This document shows positions 55,025 through 64,000 of a stretch of DNA of 64,000 nt, one piece after another; position 1 is the stretch's first letter; each line of letters begins with the position of its first letter. The DNA is taken from the NCBI RefSeq assembly GCF_024363255.1, contig NZ_AP026070.1, positions 2,356,001-2,420,000 on the forward strand, in the 5' to 3' direction. This DNA comes from Shewanella sp. NFH-SH190041 (GTDB lineage Bacteria > Pseudomonadota > Gammaproteobacteria > Enterobacterales > Shewanellaceae). Below the pieces are notes generated by a model, which searched no databases, was not told the origin of the DNA, and was given only the letters and a program-made list of their open reading frames with translations. The translations under genes and the position numbers were made by a program.

Positions 55025-55858
55025 TCAGAGGATCACAGTACGGTTACCAGAGACGAAAATTCTGTCTTCTGCCACCAGCCCCAAGGCTTTGGACAACACC
55101 AATTTTTCTACATCCCGCCCCGCTTTTGCCATATCTGCCGCAGTAAAATTATGATCCACCGGGATCACCTGCTGTTTAATGATCGGCCCTTCATCCAAAT
55201 TATCTGTCACAAAGTGCGCCGTCGCACCAATGATTTTCACACCACGTTCAAATGCTTGGCGATACGGATTAGCGCCAATAAAAGCAGGCAAGAAACTGTG
55301 ATGAATATTGATAATACGGTGCGGATAGGTCTGTATAAATGCTGGGGTTAAGATGCGCATAAATTTAGCCAGCACCAGATAATTGGGTTGATATACTGCG
55401 GCCTGAGCCAAAATCAACGCCTCATGCGCTTCCCGGCTCATCCCTTCGTGGCTTACCCAATGAAATGGCACGGCAAATTTTTCAGTCAGCGGCGCAAGAT
55501 CCGGATAATTCCCAATGACCGCCGCAATTTCAATATCCAGCGAGCCATCATAGGTTTTCATTAATAAATCACCCAGGCAGTGCGCCTCTTTGGTGACCAA
55601 CACCACCATTTTCTTCCGCCGACTACCTACGAGCTCTCGGCAACTCGCTTTTGGCAATACCGTATCCAATGCAGCAAGCAACTGCGCATCATTAAATACG
55701 CCCTCTAGCTCAGTGCGCATATAAAACCGGCCACTGCTGTGATCGACAAATTCGCGGTTACTGATGATATTGAGCTGTTGGTTAAAACAGACATTGGTAA
55801 TTTTGGCAATAAGGCCGGTAGCATCAGGACATTCCGTCAGCAGAAGTTTGCGTTCCAT
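55025..55858 (-). CDS. purU: Formyltetrahydrofolate deformylase
   Basis: The 277-residue protein has an N-terminal ACT domain (CPDATGLIAKITNVCFNQQLNII) and a formyltransferase-like catalytic domain with the Asn-His-Asp set (NIHHSFLPAFIGANPYRQA, GATAHFVTDNLDEGPII). It releases formate from 10-formyl-THF, balancing one-carbon pools. Confidence 0.95.
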   Translation of the reverse strand: MERKLLLTECPDATGLIAKITNVCFNQQLNIISNREFVDHSSGRFYMRTELEGVFNDAQLLAALDTVLPKASCRELVGSRRKKMVVLVTKEAHCLGDLLMKTYDGSLDIEIAAVIGNYPDLAPLTEKFAVPFHWVSHEGMSREAHEALILAQAAVYQPNYLVLAKFMRILTPAFIQTYPHRIINIHHSFLPAFIGANPYRQAFERGVKIIGATAHFVTDNLDEGPIIKQQVIPVDHNFTAADMAKAGRDVEKLVLSKALGLVAEDRIFVSGNRTVIL

Positions 55859-56258
55859 AATATTTCCCGTATCAAAACAGCATATTAATCTGACATCTCA
55901 TCGGTACTTTTGTAACTGAGCCAAACAGCAGACTCAATAGCCCAACAGGCACAAAGGTAAAATTGCGTTCGCATTGTTGCTGACTGCTGGCAACTAACCC
56001 TGCCATTTTCCATAAGATAACCAGGTTCAAGTGCTCGACTGCGCCATTTAATCAGGCAAAAACCAATGATTATCGCTTGAAAAATAATCAATCACCCGTA
56101 TGATGAATTTTTGTTCACTGATTATCCGGCCTCTGTCAGCCCAGTGAATATTCAGACAGCGTGGCATGTCCGAAAATGAACCCATTCTCGGGCAACTATG
56201 GCGCTACCAACGCCGTAATCCAAACTGCAAACCTACGCAGTAACACAAGGAGTGACCT
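55859..56258. other. Divergent region between purU and ilvI
   Basis: About 400 bases without a supported gene. It should hold promoters for purU (leftward) and ilvIH (rightward). I found no leader peptide rich in Leu, Ile or Val. Confidence 0.5.
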
Positions 56259-57977
56259 ATGACCCAGCTTTCTGGTGCGGGCATGATTGTCCGTTCGCTG
56301 ATCGATCAGGGGGTAAAGCATATTTTTGGCTACCCCGGTGGTTCAGTTCTCGATATCTATGATGCCCTACATGAAACCCCTGGTATTGACCATATTCTGG
56401 TTCGCCACGAGCAAGCCGCAGTTCATATGGCCGATGGCTATGCGAGGGCAACAGGCGATGTCGGGGTGGTGCTGGTCACATCTGGCCCAGGTGCCACGAA
56501 TGCCATTACCGGTATTGCAACCGCGTATATGGATTCGATACCTTTGGTGGTGCTCTCAGGTCAGGTTCCTTCAGCCCTGATTGGTAATGACGCATTTCAG
56601 GAATGCGATATGATTGGCATCTCCCGCCCCGTGGTCAAACACAGTTTTTTGATCACCGATGCCCGGGATATTCCCGCTACCATGAAAAAAGCCTTTTATA
56701 TTGCGGCCAGCGGGCGACCCGGGCCGGTTGTCATAGATCTGCCGAAAGACTGTCTGAACCCACAACAAGTTTACGATTACCATTACCCTGATAGCATGAG
56801 CTTGCGTAGCTATAACCCCACATTGCAGGGACATAAAGGACAAGTCCGTCGCGGACTGGCAGCCCTGCTGGCAGCTAAACAACCCGTGCTCTATGTCGGT
56901 GGAGGCGCGATTATGTCGGGCTGCTCAGCGCAATTATTTGCCCTCTCCCAACGGCTTAAACTCCCAGTAGTCAATACTCTGATGGGACTGGGAGCATTTC
57001 CCGGCGATCACCCTCACTGTATTGGTATGCTGGGAATGCATGGCTGTTATGAAGCCAATATGGCCATGCACCACAGTGATTTAATTTTCGGCATTGGGGT
57101 GCGTTTTGATGACCGCACCACCAACAATATTGAAAAATACTGCCCAGACGCGACCATTTTACATATCGATATCGACCCGGCCTCCATCTCTAAGACCATC
57201 GCAGCGGATATTCCTATTGTTGGCTCAGCAGAAAATGTACTAAGCGATATGCTAACCCTATTGGATGAATCCAGCGATACGCGAGATAACGCTACACTCA
57301 CGCCTTGGTGGGATCAAATTGAGCAGTGGCGTCAACGTGACTCCCTGGGATATGACAGAAATAGCGATAGGATCAAACCCCAGCAAGTGATTGAAACGCT
57401 CTATCACCTGACCAAAGGGGATGCCATTCTCTGCTCGGATGTAGGACAGCACCAGATGTTTGCCGCCTTGTATTACCCCTTTGACCGCCCCAGACGCTGG
57501 ATCAACTCTGGTGGACTGGGCACCATGGGCTTTGGCTTACCCGCCGCCATGGGTGTCAAACTGGCGATGCCAGAAGAAACAGTACTTTGCGTGACTGGCG
57601 ATGGCTCAATCCAGATGAATATTCAGGAGCTATCGACTGCATTACAATATGATTTGCCCGTGAAAATCATCAATCTTAACAACCGTTTTCTCGGTATGGT
57701 CAAACAGTGGCAGGATATGATCTATGCTGGCCGTCATTCCCATTCCTATATGGATTCTGTACCAGATTTTGCCAAAATCGCCGAAGCCTATGGCCATGTT
57801 GGTATCCGCATTAACACCCCAGATGAACTGGAAAGCAAACTCAGTGAAGCGCTGGCATTGACAGATAAACTGGTGTTTGTCGATATCAATGTTGATGAAA
57901 CCGAGCATGTCCACCCGATGCAAATCCGCGGTGGGGCAATGTGTGATATGTGGCTGAATAAAACGGAGCGAAGCTGA
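56259..57977 (+). CDS. ilvI: Acetolactate synthase, large subunit
   Basis: The 572-residue ThDP enzyme has a catalytic Glu in [22 protein letters not shown], an FAD-binding central domain and [29 protein letters not shown] (ThDP/Mg motif GDG...NN). It makes acetolactate or acetohydroxybutyrate for valine, leucine and isoleucine. The ilvH regulatory subunit follows at once. AAGGAGTGACCT precedes the ATG. Confidence 0.95.
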   Translation: MTQLSGAGMIVRSLIDQGVKHIFGYPGGSVLDIYDALHETPGIDHILVRHEQAAVHMADGYARATGDVGVVLVTSGPGATNAITGIATAYMDSIPLVVLSGQVPSALIGNDAFQECDMIGISRPVVKHSFLITDARDIPATMKKAFYIAASGRPGPVVIDLPKDCLNPQQVYDYHYPDSMSLRSYNPTLQGHKGQVRRGLAALLAAKQPVLYVGGGAIMSGCSAQLFALSQRLKLPVVNTLMGLGAFPGDHPHCIGMLGMHGCYEANMAMHHSDLIFGIGVRFDDRTTNNIEKYCPDATILHIDIDPASISKTIAADIPIVGSAENVLSDMLTLLDESSDTRDNATLTPWWDQIEQWRQRDSLGYDRNSDRIKPQQVIETLYHLTKGDAILCSDVGQHQMFAALYYPFDRPRRWINSGGLGTMGFGLPAAMGVKLAMPEETVLCVTGDGSIQMNIQELSTALQYDLPVKIINLNNRFLGMVKQWQDMIYAGRHSHSYMDSVPDFAKIAEAYGHVGIRINTPDELESKLSEALALTDKLVFVDINVDETEHVHPMQIRGGAMCDMWLNKTERS

Positions 57978-58474
57978 TGAGACGGATAATCAGTGTGTTA
58001 TTAGAAAACCAGCCCGGAGCCTTGTCCCGCGTGGTCGGCCTGTTTTCCCAACGTGGTTACAATATTGCTACCCTATGTGTTGCGCCCACCGATGATGCAA
58101 CCCTATCGAGGTTAACCATTACCTTAGAAACTGATGCCATGAAACTGGAGCAGATTGAAAAGCAACTACATAAGCTCATTGATGTCCTGAAAGTCGCAAG
58201 TATCAGTGACAATACCCACATTGAGCGGGAGTTAGCGCTGATCAAAGTGAAAGCCCCCCAAGGCTACCGGGATGAAATCAAACGCACCGCAGATATTTTC
58301 CGGGGACAAATTGTCGATGTCACCGCCAATCTGTATACCGTGCAAGTGACAGGTACGTCAGAGAAACTGGATGCTTTGGTCACAACCTTAGCCAGTATTA
58401 CCAAAGTGGTGGAAATATCCCGCTCCGGCGTGGTAGGGCTATCCCGTGGTGAGCGAGCGATTCGAGCAAACTGA
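57977..58474 (+). CDS. ilvH: Acetolactate synthase, small subunit
   Basis: The 165-residue protein has an N-terminal ACT domain (RRIISVLLENQPGALSRVVGLFSQRGYNIATLCVAPTDD) and a second ACT-like half. It makes the enzyme sensitive to valine. Its ATG shares one base with the ilvI stop (TGATG), a coupled arrangement. Confidence 0.96.
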   Translation: MRRIISVLLENQPGALSRVVGLFSQRGYNIATLCVAPTDDATLSRLTITLETDAMKLEQIEKQLHKLIDVLKVASISDNTHIERELALIKVKAPQGYRDEIKRTADIFRGQIVDVTANLYTVQVTGTSEKLDALVTTLASITKVVEISRSGVVGLSRGERAIRAN

Positions 58475-58495
58475 TAGTGAAAATTAATCACAACA

Positions 58496-58520
58496 AAGGG
58501 AGCCATTAGGCTCCCTGTTT
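58496..58520 (+). terminator. Terminator after ilvH
   Basis: AAAGGGAGCC-ATTA-GGCTCCCTGTTT. The T run is short, so it may be partial. Confidence 0.7.
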
Positions 58521-58576
58521 CTATATTGGTTTTCTCGCTATTTTACCTAGGCAAGAAAATTAACCAATCAGCATGG

Positions 58577-59026
58577 TTATTCGCCGGTTTCATTTTCCAG
58601 CATTGGGGATGATGAAATGGTAATTTTACGGGCTTTCATCGCTTCAGGGATTTCCCGCACCAACTCAATATTCAGCAGCCCGTTTTCCAAGTTTGCACTG
58701 GTCACCATCACATAGTCAGCTAACTGAAATGTCCGCTCAAAACCACGCTCAGCAATACCCTGATGCAAATATTGACGCTGACTATCTGCCGGTTTGCGAT
58801 TACCTTTCACCAGCAGCTTATCTCCTTCGGAGGTGATATCCAGTTCATCCATGGAAAAACCCGCTACAGCCATCGTGATCCGGTAACGGTTTTCACCAAG
58901 TAGCTCAATATTATACGGTGGATAACCGGCATTACTGCTATTTGATGCAGCATGCTCAGCCAGTCGAGCTAAATGATCAAAGCCAATAGCACTGCGAAAC
59001 AGGGGAGAAAAATCGTAATTACGCAT
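58577..59026 (-). CDS. Small heat shock protein, Hsp20 family (IbpA-like)
   Basis: The protein has 149 residues from ATG 59026 (GAGGA 9 bases upstream). MRNYDFSPLFRSAIGFDHLARL is the IbpA-type N-terminus; the alpha-crystallin domain (residues 35-125) includes YRITMAVAGFSMDELDI and GIAERGFERTFQLADYV, and ENGLLNIELVREIPEAMKARKI is the C-terminal strand. It holds unfolded proteins until DnaK/ClpB act. A heat-shock-type promoter lies upstream. The name ibpA is likely but not proven. Confidence 0.88.
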   Translation of the reverse strand: MRNYDFSPLFRSAIGFDHLARLAEHAASNSSNAGYPPYNIELLGENRYRITMAVAGFSMDELDITSEGDKLLVKGNRKPADSQRQYLHQGIAERGFERTFQLADYVMVTSANLENGLLNIELVREIPEAMKARKITISSSPMLENETGE

Positions 59027-59135
59027 TATCATATCCTCATAAGCAATATGTTTGTTGGGCCAACTAGCGTCGCACCCGATAAATTCACTGCCCCGAAGGC
59101 ACAGTGTTAAAAGCATTATCTCTGCTTATTTCCAG

Positions 59136-59163
59136 ATATATGGCTAAATACTTTTTTTTCAAG
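59136..59163 (-). promoter_or_regulatory. Sigma-32-like promoter of the Hsp20 gene
   Basis: Read on the minus strand: CTTGAA (59158-59163), 14-bp spacer, CCATATAT (59136-59143). The spacing and both boxes agree with the heat-shock consensus CTTGAA...CCCCATnT. It lies about 100 bases before the ATG, leaving room for a structured, heat-sensing leader. Confidence 0.7.
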
Positions 59164-59186
59164 GTTGAACCAACAAAGTTTTGACC

Positions 59187-59211
59187 AAAAAGCAGCGTAA
59201 ACTGCTTTTTA
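59187..59211. terminator. Terminator between the nucleotidase and the Hsp20 gene
   Basis: AAAAAGCAG-CGTAAA-CTGCTTTTT ends the nucleotidase gene on the minus strand. Confidence 0.8.
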
Positions 59212-59243
59212 GCCAATGTAATGGTTCTATTTAGACAGCGGTA

Positions 59244-61025
59244 TTACTTAGGTTGAGCACAACTCTTAACCTCACTTGCCCCACGATAAAACTTAGGATG
59301 CAAACCATTATTTGGAGAAAAATCAGCCACACGAATATGAGGATGCTGTTCAAAAAACTTCCGCAATACTGCAGCATCACTGATTTGCGTATCAGTGTAA
59401 TTAGTATGCTTAGAGATATCAGGATAGTTATCTCCCCCTTTCGCACTAAAGTTAATCAGGGTAAACGTATAATTATCTTCTAAGTTAAATTCCCGCCCAC
59501 CTAAGGTAGAAATATCAACGATATCAGCACTGGTTGCTGCAGGATCAATCTCTTTCGCATCACAATGTACTGCCATTTCGATAGGATACAATTGGGGCAT
59601 TCCACCACCGGTTTTGACCGCAACCTGAGCTAAATAATCCTGAACTTCTTGTCCGGTCATAGTGACGTATGCGACAGAATTGCCAAAAGGTTGAACTTTT
59701 AATACATCACGATAACTGATAACACCGGGATAAATAGAATCTCGTACTCCCCCTGAATTCATTACAGCGAAATCAGATGTCACCTTGAACTCATGACTTA
59801 CCCATCCACCATAAGCCTTAGTTAATAATTGCCCAAGATTAGTTTGTTGACTGCGAACCACATCACGATCGCCTTCCAACTTGCCATCACTATGTGAAAT
59901 TTCAACATCTAATAATTCCTGACCACGATTTTGATAGGGTTGCAGTGTATCAATAACCACAGGATCTTGTTCAATCTCCTCAGTAACAAATACTAAATTA
60001 CCATCAGCATCTTTCTTTTTCAGATTAACTGGGATCAAGGCATAATTAATCAACTTTAGCTGACCATCTTTATATTCAAAGTCAGCCCGACCAACATATT
60101 TTCCCCATTCGTGAGCTTGCATAATAAAAGTACCATTCTGAATATCAGGAGTACAATTATCACCAGGTTTAAAGTCCGCATACTCATTAGTATTACCCGG
60201 CTCCATACACACCGGATTTTGAGAATGCCCACCAATGATTGCTTGTAACTGTCCTTTTTCCAAAGAGCGCGCTAATGTGACATCTCCGGGCGCTTCAGTA
60301 CCATGTTTAGCATTGGCATAATGCCCCATATGAGTTAAGGCAAATACCATGTCAGGTTTCTCTGGCAATTGGTTAATTTCATTCAATACATTACCAATTT
60401 CAGATTTAGGATCAGTAAAAAGTAATTGGGCAACATTATCAGGACTAACAATTTTAGGAGTATCAATAGTTGTAAAACCGATAATCGCTATACGCAATCC
60501 ATTTACATCAAATATCCGATACGGTTCAAAATAGCGTTCTTTAGTCGGTTGACCATTTAGATCCTTTTTATAAATATTAGCAGCCAACATAGGAAACTGA
60601 GCTAATTTCGCTTGCATGTCTAAAATTGCTAATGGATTATCAAATTCATGATTACCCACAGCCATTGCAGCATAACCCAACATATTCATACCAACAAAAT
60701 CAGGTATAGCATCTTGCATATCCGATTCAGGCACACCGGTATTAATATCACCACCAGATAATAAAATTGCCTTACCACCATGGCGTTCGACATCATCTCG
60801 AATACGCTCAATCAGCGTCTGCCGAGCGGCCATACCATATTCGCCTTTACTATTGTGCCAAAAGCGACCATGGTTATCATTCGTATGTAATACAGTGAAT
60901 TTAGTACAATTTGTTGTACCATCTGAACACAATTGTGGATTCGTTTCATCATCACCACTGTTACAGCCAGCTAATGCCAACATCACAGCAGATGCCAACA
61001 TACTTTTGATTAACTTGGCATTCAT
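59244..61025 (-). CDS. 5'-nucleotidase/UDP-sugar hydrolase-like lipoprotein
   Basis: The 593-residue protein has a lipobox LALAGCNSG (Cys at residue 21). The metallophosphatase domain has TVLHTNDNHGRFW (metal-binding Asp-His), GGDINTGVPES, AVGNHEFDN and IIGGHSQNP; the C-terminal nucleotidase domain has NSGGVRDSIYPG and FTLINFSAKGGDNYPD. It hydrolyses nucleotides outside the inner membrane, like UshA (550 residues), but is anchored as a lipoprotein. It stands alone. Confidence 0.92.
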   Translation of the reverse strand: MNAKLIKSMLASAVMLALAGCNSGDDETNPQLCSDGTTNCTKFTVLHTNDNHGRFWHNSKGEYGMAARQTLIERIRDDVERHGGKAILLSGGDINTGVPESDMQDAIPDFVGMNMLGYAAMAVGNHEFDNPLAILDMQAKLAQFPMLAANIYKKDLNGQPTKERYFEPYRIFDVNGLRIAIIGFTTIDTPKIVSPDNVAQLLFTDPKSEIGNVLNEINQLPEKPDMVFALTHMGHYANAKHGTEAPGDVTLARSLEKGQLQAIIGGHSQNPVCMEPGNTNEYADFKPGDNCTPDIQNGTFIMQAHEWGKYVGRADFEYKDGQLKLINYALIPVNLKKKDADGNLVFVTEEIEQDPVVIDTLQPYQNRGQELLDVEISHSDGKLEGDRDVVRSQQTNLGQLLTKAYGGWVSHEFKVTSDFAVMNSGGVRDSIYPGVISYRDVLKVQPFGNSVAYVTMTGQEVQDYLAQVAVKTGGGMPQLYPIEMAVHCDAKEIDPAATSADIVDISTLGGREFNLEDNYTFTLINFSAKGGDNYPDISKHTNYTDTQISDAAVLRKFFEQHPHIRVADFSPNNGLHPKFYRGASEVKSCAQPK

Positions 61026-61538
61026 ACACCACTCCTTTTTTGTAATACTTTTATCAATCGTTATCTAACTCAGCCATTAAATAGTTAAAAATGCTAAAAA
61101 CATCAGATAACAAGGGCAAAAGCATCATATACAAAAAGAAGTATTGTCCTGGAATAAATTTACTAAACTTTGACGACAGTCACTCAGCCCATAAAATATT
61201 AAGCTTATGGTTATATAATAATATATTAAATAAGATACTCTAACTCTTTCATGGCCTACACGGTTACAGTGTTGTTCTAAACCACTGACAATAAGCCTAA
61301 GCTTTAATTTAAAATGCCATATTTAAATAATCTTAACGTTTTATTTTTAATGTACTAGCGCAGGTATTATATATTTAAATAAATCATGTATACCTGTTAT
61401 TCTAACCTGTCAATTTTTCAACTTATAACAGTAGAAAACTATGGCTATCGACCAGATAAAAAGACAATAAATATACCGATAAAAGGCAAGTCTGACAGCA
61501 GAATTGCCTTACCCAATATACTCAAATCACGCTAGCAT
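61026..61538. other. AT-rich intergenic region
   Basis: About 510 bases that are markedly AT-rich with no convincing gene. The promoter of the nucleotidase gene should lie at its left end. Nothing else was seen. Confidence 0.55.
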
Positions 61539-61769
61539 TTAGCTTAGAACCTGCTCACCTACGATTGCCACTAACGAGTCAATCTGCGTTTCATTATCCA
61601 GTGTCAAGCTCCACTGCACTGCCCCTGCATCAGCACTTAATACCAACACATCTCGGCGTACTTGGATATCTTCAACCATGGCGCGTAATACCGCTTGGCC
61701 ATCCTGTAATCTGATCTGCACTTCAAATGGGGAGACGATCAATTTTCCCCGGGAGAATGTAATTACCAT
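61539..61769 (-). CDS. DUF3389 protein
   Basis: The 76-residue protein (MVITFSRGKLIVSPFEVQIRLQDGQAVLRAMVEDI ... ALTLDNETQ-like SLTLDNETQID) matches the short DUF3389 family, which I recall from Vibrio and Shewanella. No function is known. It lies downstream of a lytic transglycosylase gene, in the same direction. Confidence 0.7.
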   Translation of the reverse strand: MVITFSRGKLIVSPFEVQIRLQDGQAVLRAMVEDIQVRRDVLVLSADAGAVQWSLTLDNETQIDSLVAIVGEQVLS

Positions 61770-61795
61770 ACAATGTTATTCGATTCATTAATGTC

Positions 61796-61829
61796 AAAAG
61801 CCGGGCTGTGGAAACGGACCGGCTTTTCA
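61796..61829 (-). terminator. Hairpin between the transglycosylase and the DUF3389 gene
   Basis: AAAAGCCGG ... CCGGCTTTT with a 16-base loop. On the minus strand it follows the transglycosylase gene and ends in a T-rich tail. Confidence 0.65.
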
Positions 61830-61858
61830 TTTGTGGAAATAAGAGCTGTTATTAACGC

Positions 61859-63070
61859 CTATTCCGATGTTGCAGAGGTTAACAGCTGGATAACGTCTGC
61901 CCGAGGGAAACCATCGGCCACTAAGTTATGCTGCTGCTGAAAAACCTGCAGCCCTTTAATAAATTTTGGGCCGATAATCCCATCAGCTTTGCCAACATCC
62001 AAGCCTAAGGCATTGAGTTTATTCTGTAGCTCTTTTACCTGTTCACGACTCAAACTCTGCTGCTGTGGTGGAGGCGTCAGTAAATGCCCCGCACCGGCGA
62101 TTCTATCTGCTAGATGCCCCACGGCTAGCGCATAAAACACTGAGCGATTCCAGCGCATCATTACATCAAAATTACCATATGCGATAAACGCAGGCCCTTT
62201 ATACCCTGCAGGTAAATACAATACGGCAGGCATATCTAATGCCGGTAACGCCTTACCATTAACCTGCTGCACACCTAATTTTGCCCATTGCGACAGCGGA
62301 CGAACATTGTCTTTGCCGAGTAACCCATAATCAAAATCTGCGGGCAAGGTCACCTCTCGCCCCCAACGTTCATCACGTTTCCAACCAAGCTGCTGCAGAA
62401 AATGCGCTGCACTGGCCAGTGCATCTTGAGTACTGCTCCACAGATCTGGTTGGCCATCACCATCACCATCAACGGCATAATTAGCATAGGCAGACGGCAT
62501 AAACTGTGTATGTCCCATCGCTCCGGCCCATGATCCGACCATTTTGCTGTCACTGAAACGATATTTCTGTTTCAATTTCAACGCTTGCATCAGTTCACCA
62601 GTAAAATATTCGCTGCGGCGGTGATCACAAGCTAAGGTAGCCAAGGAATCTAAAATCGGCATCTTACCTTTGTAGCGACCAAAATTGGTTTCCATGCCCC
62701 AAAAAGCCACTAAATACTGAGCAGGCACACCATATTGGTGCGTCAACTCGGTGAGGAACGGCCGGTACTCCTGCAACAATTTACGCCCTTGTTGCACCCG
62801 CCAATCTGTCACCCGTTTATTAAAATAATCAGCAAATGTTTGGGTAAATTCTGGTTGACGTCTGTCTAATTCAATCACCCGAGGCACCAAAGACAAATGC
62901 CCTAATGTTTGCGTCACTATCTGTTCTGAAATGCCCTGTTGTCTGGCCGTTTGCTGCAACTTCACCAGACACTGTTTAAAAGATTGATTATCCAGCGGTG
63001 GGCTCTGTACCTGAGCCTGGGCTGTCCCGGCCGCCACCACCAGAGTTAACAGTGAATACAGCTTTTTCAA
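61859..63070 (-). CDS. Lytic murein transglycosylase with peptidoglycan-binding domain
   Basis: The protein has 403 residues if the start is TTG 63070 (GAGG upstream), which gives a clean signal peptide (LKKLYSLLTLVVAAGTAQA). An MltB-like SLT_2 domain (residues 45-330) has the catalytic Glu in VAFWGMETNFGRYKG and AGAMGHTQFMPSAYANYAVDGDGD. A C-terminal PG_binding_1 domain (LSREQVKELQNKLNALGLDVGKADGIIGPKFIKGLQVFQQQHNL) follows. It cleaves peptidoglycan in the periplasm. A longer frame to 63184 would place the signal inside the protein. Confidence 0.88.
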   Translation of the reverse strand: MKKLYSLLTLVVAAGTAQAQVQSPPLDNQSFKQCLVKLQQTARQQGISEQIVTQTLGHLSLVPRVIELDRRQPEFTQTFADYFNKRVTDWRVQQGRKLLQEYRPFLTELTHQYGVPAQYLVAFWGMETNFGRYKGKMPILDSLATLACDHRRSEYFTGELMQALKLKQKYRFSDSKMVGSWAGAMGHTQFMPSAYANYAVDGDGDGQPDLWSSTQDALASAAHFLQQLGWKRDERWGREVTLPADFDYGLLGKDNVRPLSQWAKLGVQQVNGKALPALDMPAVLYLPAGYKGPAFIAYGNFDVMMRWNRSVFYALAVGHLADRIAGAGHLLTPPPQQQSLSREQVKELQNKLNALGLDVGKADGIIGPKFIKGLQVFQQQHNLVADGFPRADVIQLLTSATSE

Positions 63071-63359
63071 TTGCCTCACTCCATTCGTTAATCTGTCACA
63101 AGCAACGCTGACATCAGCATAATACTTAGCATCATCCTGACCCATAGTTAACGGAATCACAATCCATTCCAGCAATAATTTCATCAGAATCTGCTGTTTT
63201 TTATATCATTTAATTCATAAATGCCCATTTTATCATCAGCGCTATTTTTGCTAAGAAACATCACCGGTAAAACTGGCGGCAAATGGGTAAGAGATTACAT
63301 TGACCAGACCTTATCCAGACGCGCTATAATGCCGCCGTTAACCACCAATGGGGACAATT

Positions 63360-63725
63360 ATGTCTGAATTAGCGCCGGCACTGGCTGCCTTTATTGAAAA
63401 TGTCAAAGCTGGACAAACTGTCTGGGGATTACAGGATGAGACTGGCGAAGGCTGGGTAGTCTGTGATTCAGCAGAATATGAAAATACCGATGTGATGCCA
63501 CTGTGGTCTACAGAAGCCCTAGCCTCTGCCCACTGTACCGATGAATGGGCTAGCTATCAGGCAATGCCAATTACACTCGGTGAGTTTCTTGAATATTGGG
63601 TTTCTGATTTCAATGATGACGGCGTATTAGTCGGTATCGACTGGACTGGTGATGAAATCTGTCTAGAAATGGATCCTGTTATGCTGGCAAAAGAGCTAGC
63701 TGATATCGAAGAAGACGAGCAGTAA
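63360..63725 (+). CDS. DUF2750 protein
   Basis: The 121-residue acidic protein contains VWGLQDETGEGWVVCDSAEYENTDVMPLWSTEALASAHC and ITLGEFLEYWVSDFNDDGVLVGIDW, the DUF2750 pattern. GGGGAC lies 6 bases before the ATG at 63360. Function unknown. Confidence 0.82.
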   Translation: MSELAPALAAFIENVKAGQTVWGLQDETGEGWVVCDSAEYENTDVMPLWSTEALASAHCTDEWASYQAMPITLGEFLEYWVSDFNDDGVLVGIDWTGDEICLEMDPVMLAKELADIEEDEQ

Positions 63726-63756
63726 TACCGTATTACAGCAAATATCAATATCACCA

Positions 63757-63784
63757 ACAGGCAGTCTCACTGCCTGTTTTATTA
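63757..63784 (+). terminator. Terminator after the DUF2750 gene
   Basis: AACAGGCAG-TCTCA-CTGCCTGTTTTATT. It also overlaps the region just before the next gene. Confidence 0.85.
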
Positions 63785-63788
63785 GGCT

Positions 63789-64000
63789 ATGACCACACCC
63801 ACTCTGATAGATATTCCTTTTGATCTTCGTCATCACTGCTGGTTCTGCGGTGAGCCCTGTAATGACGTTTTCGCTTTTTATGCCACCCGTCACACGCCTC
63901 ATCCACCGCTGAGTGTACCGGCCTGTCACGAATGTCATCTGTTTGCCCGCAAAGCGCCACTTAGCTCTATTTGGGACTGCCATCAAACAGTCAAAGACGC
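63789..64000 (+). CDS. Cys/His-rich protein, unknown (cut by window end)
   Basis: The first 70 codons are visible from ATG 63789. CWFCGEPC, then HTPHPPLSVPACHECHLFARKA, gives two Cys pairs with nearby His, a zinc-binding or HNH-like layout. No clear ribosome site was seen. The frame continues beyond the window, so the family cannot be settled. Confidence 0.6.
   Translation, partial: MTTPTLIDIPFDLRHHCWFCGEPCNDVFAFYATRHTPHPPLSVPACHECHLFARKAPLSSIWDCHQTVKD

Noticed and set aside
55885..56091. 68-residue minus-strand frame upstream of purU
   Set aside because: No ribosome site, no recognisable fold and atypical composition; more likely a non-coding divergent promoter region.

Overview
The window looks like a chromosomal segment of a Shewanella-like gammaproteobacterium. 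The evidence is the gene content and order: sbcB and cdd; the yceD-rpmF-plsX-fabH-fabD-fabG-acpP-fabF cluster with maf, rluC and rne next to it; the divergent hdfR/maoP pair; a DUF3389 protein; ilvI-ilvH; and IS elements of types common in that genus. No rRNA or tRNA gene was seen. All identifications rest on reading the sequence; no database search was run.

Positions 1 to about 13,650 are the early half of a lambda-like prophage, laid out as a mirror image of lambda. A CI-type repressor (4830-5519) and a cro-like gene (4483-4698) diverge over an operator region with three 15-bp sites. A second operator pair (6058-6097) sits on the promoter of the rightward recombination operon (recT, gp157, ssb, lar, papB-like and alpA-like genes). 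The leftward operon runs cro, a YdaT-like gene, replication gene O (with six iterons inside it), a DnaC-like loader, an endonuclease-like gene and a Q-like gene. A cytosine-methyltransferase-like gene runs off the left edge. Two AT-rich genes of unknown function (10318-12211) sit between the excisionase-like gene and the integrase. The left attachment site is outside the window.

Positions 13,700-20,000 hold sbcB and cdd, then a pile of insertion sequences. An IS3-family element interrupts a hydroxyacid dehydrogenase gene. That element is itself interrupted by a decayed IS481-type element and then cut off by an IS407-group element. The IS407-group element has no target duplication here, so an adjacent deletion is likely.

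Positions 20,000-39,000 are mostly housekeeping: a thioesterase, a membrane protein, the fatty acid synthesis cluster, rluC, RNase E, a SulP transporter, an MsrB-MsrA fusion, a 2-oxoglutarate oxygenase and a YlqF-type GTPase. A second, nearly identical copy of the IS407-group element lies at 39254-40439 inside a low-molecular-weight phosphatase gene. It is in the same orientation as the first copy, so the two bracket about 20 kb of mostly essential genes.

Positions 40,900-64,000 carry ligE, dgkA, hdfR/maoP, a RimK-like ligase, a frameshifted GGDEF gene, metC, dcuA, an IS1595-family element inserted at the stop codon of creA, yegD, a GST-like gene with a long tail, an MFS transporter gene split by a 264-bp MITE, purU, ilvIH, a small heat shock protein, a 5'-nucleotidase lipoprotein, a lytic transglycosylase and a DUF2750 protein. 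At least five genes in the window (the hydroxyacid dehydrogenase, LMW phosphatase, diguanylate cyclase, MFS transporter and IS481 transposase) are broken, four of the five within or by mobile DNA, and creA has been altered at its 3' end. This genome has had recent transposon activity.
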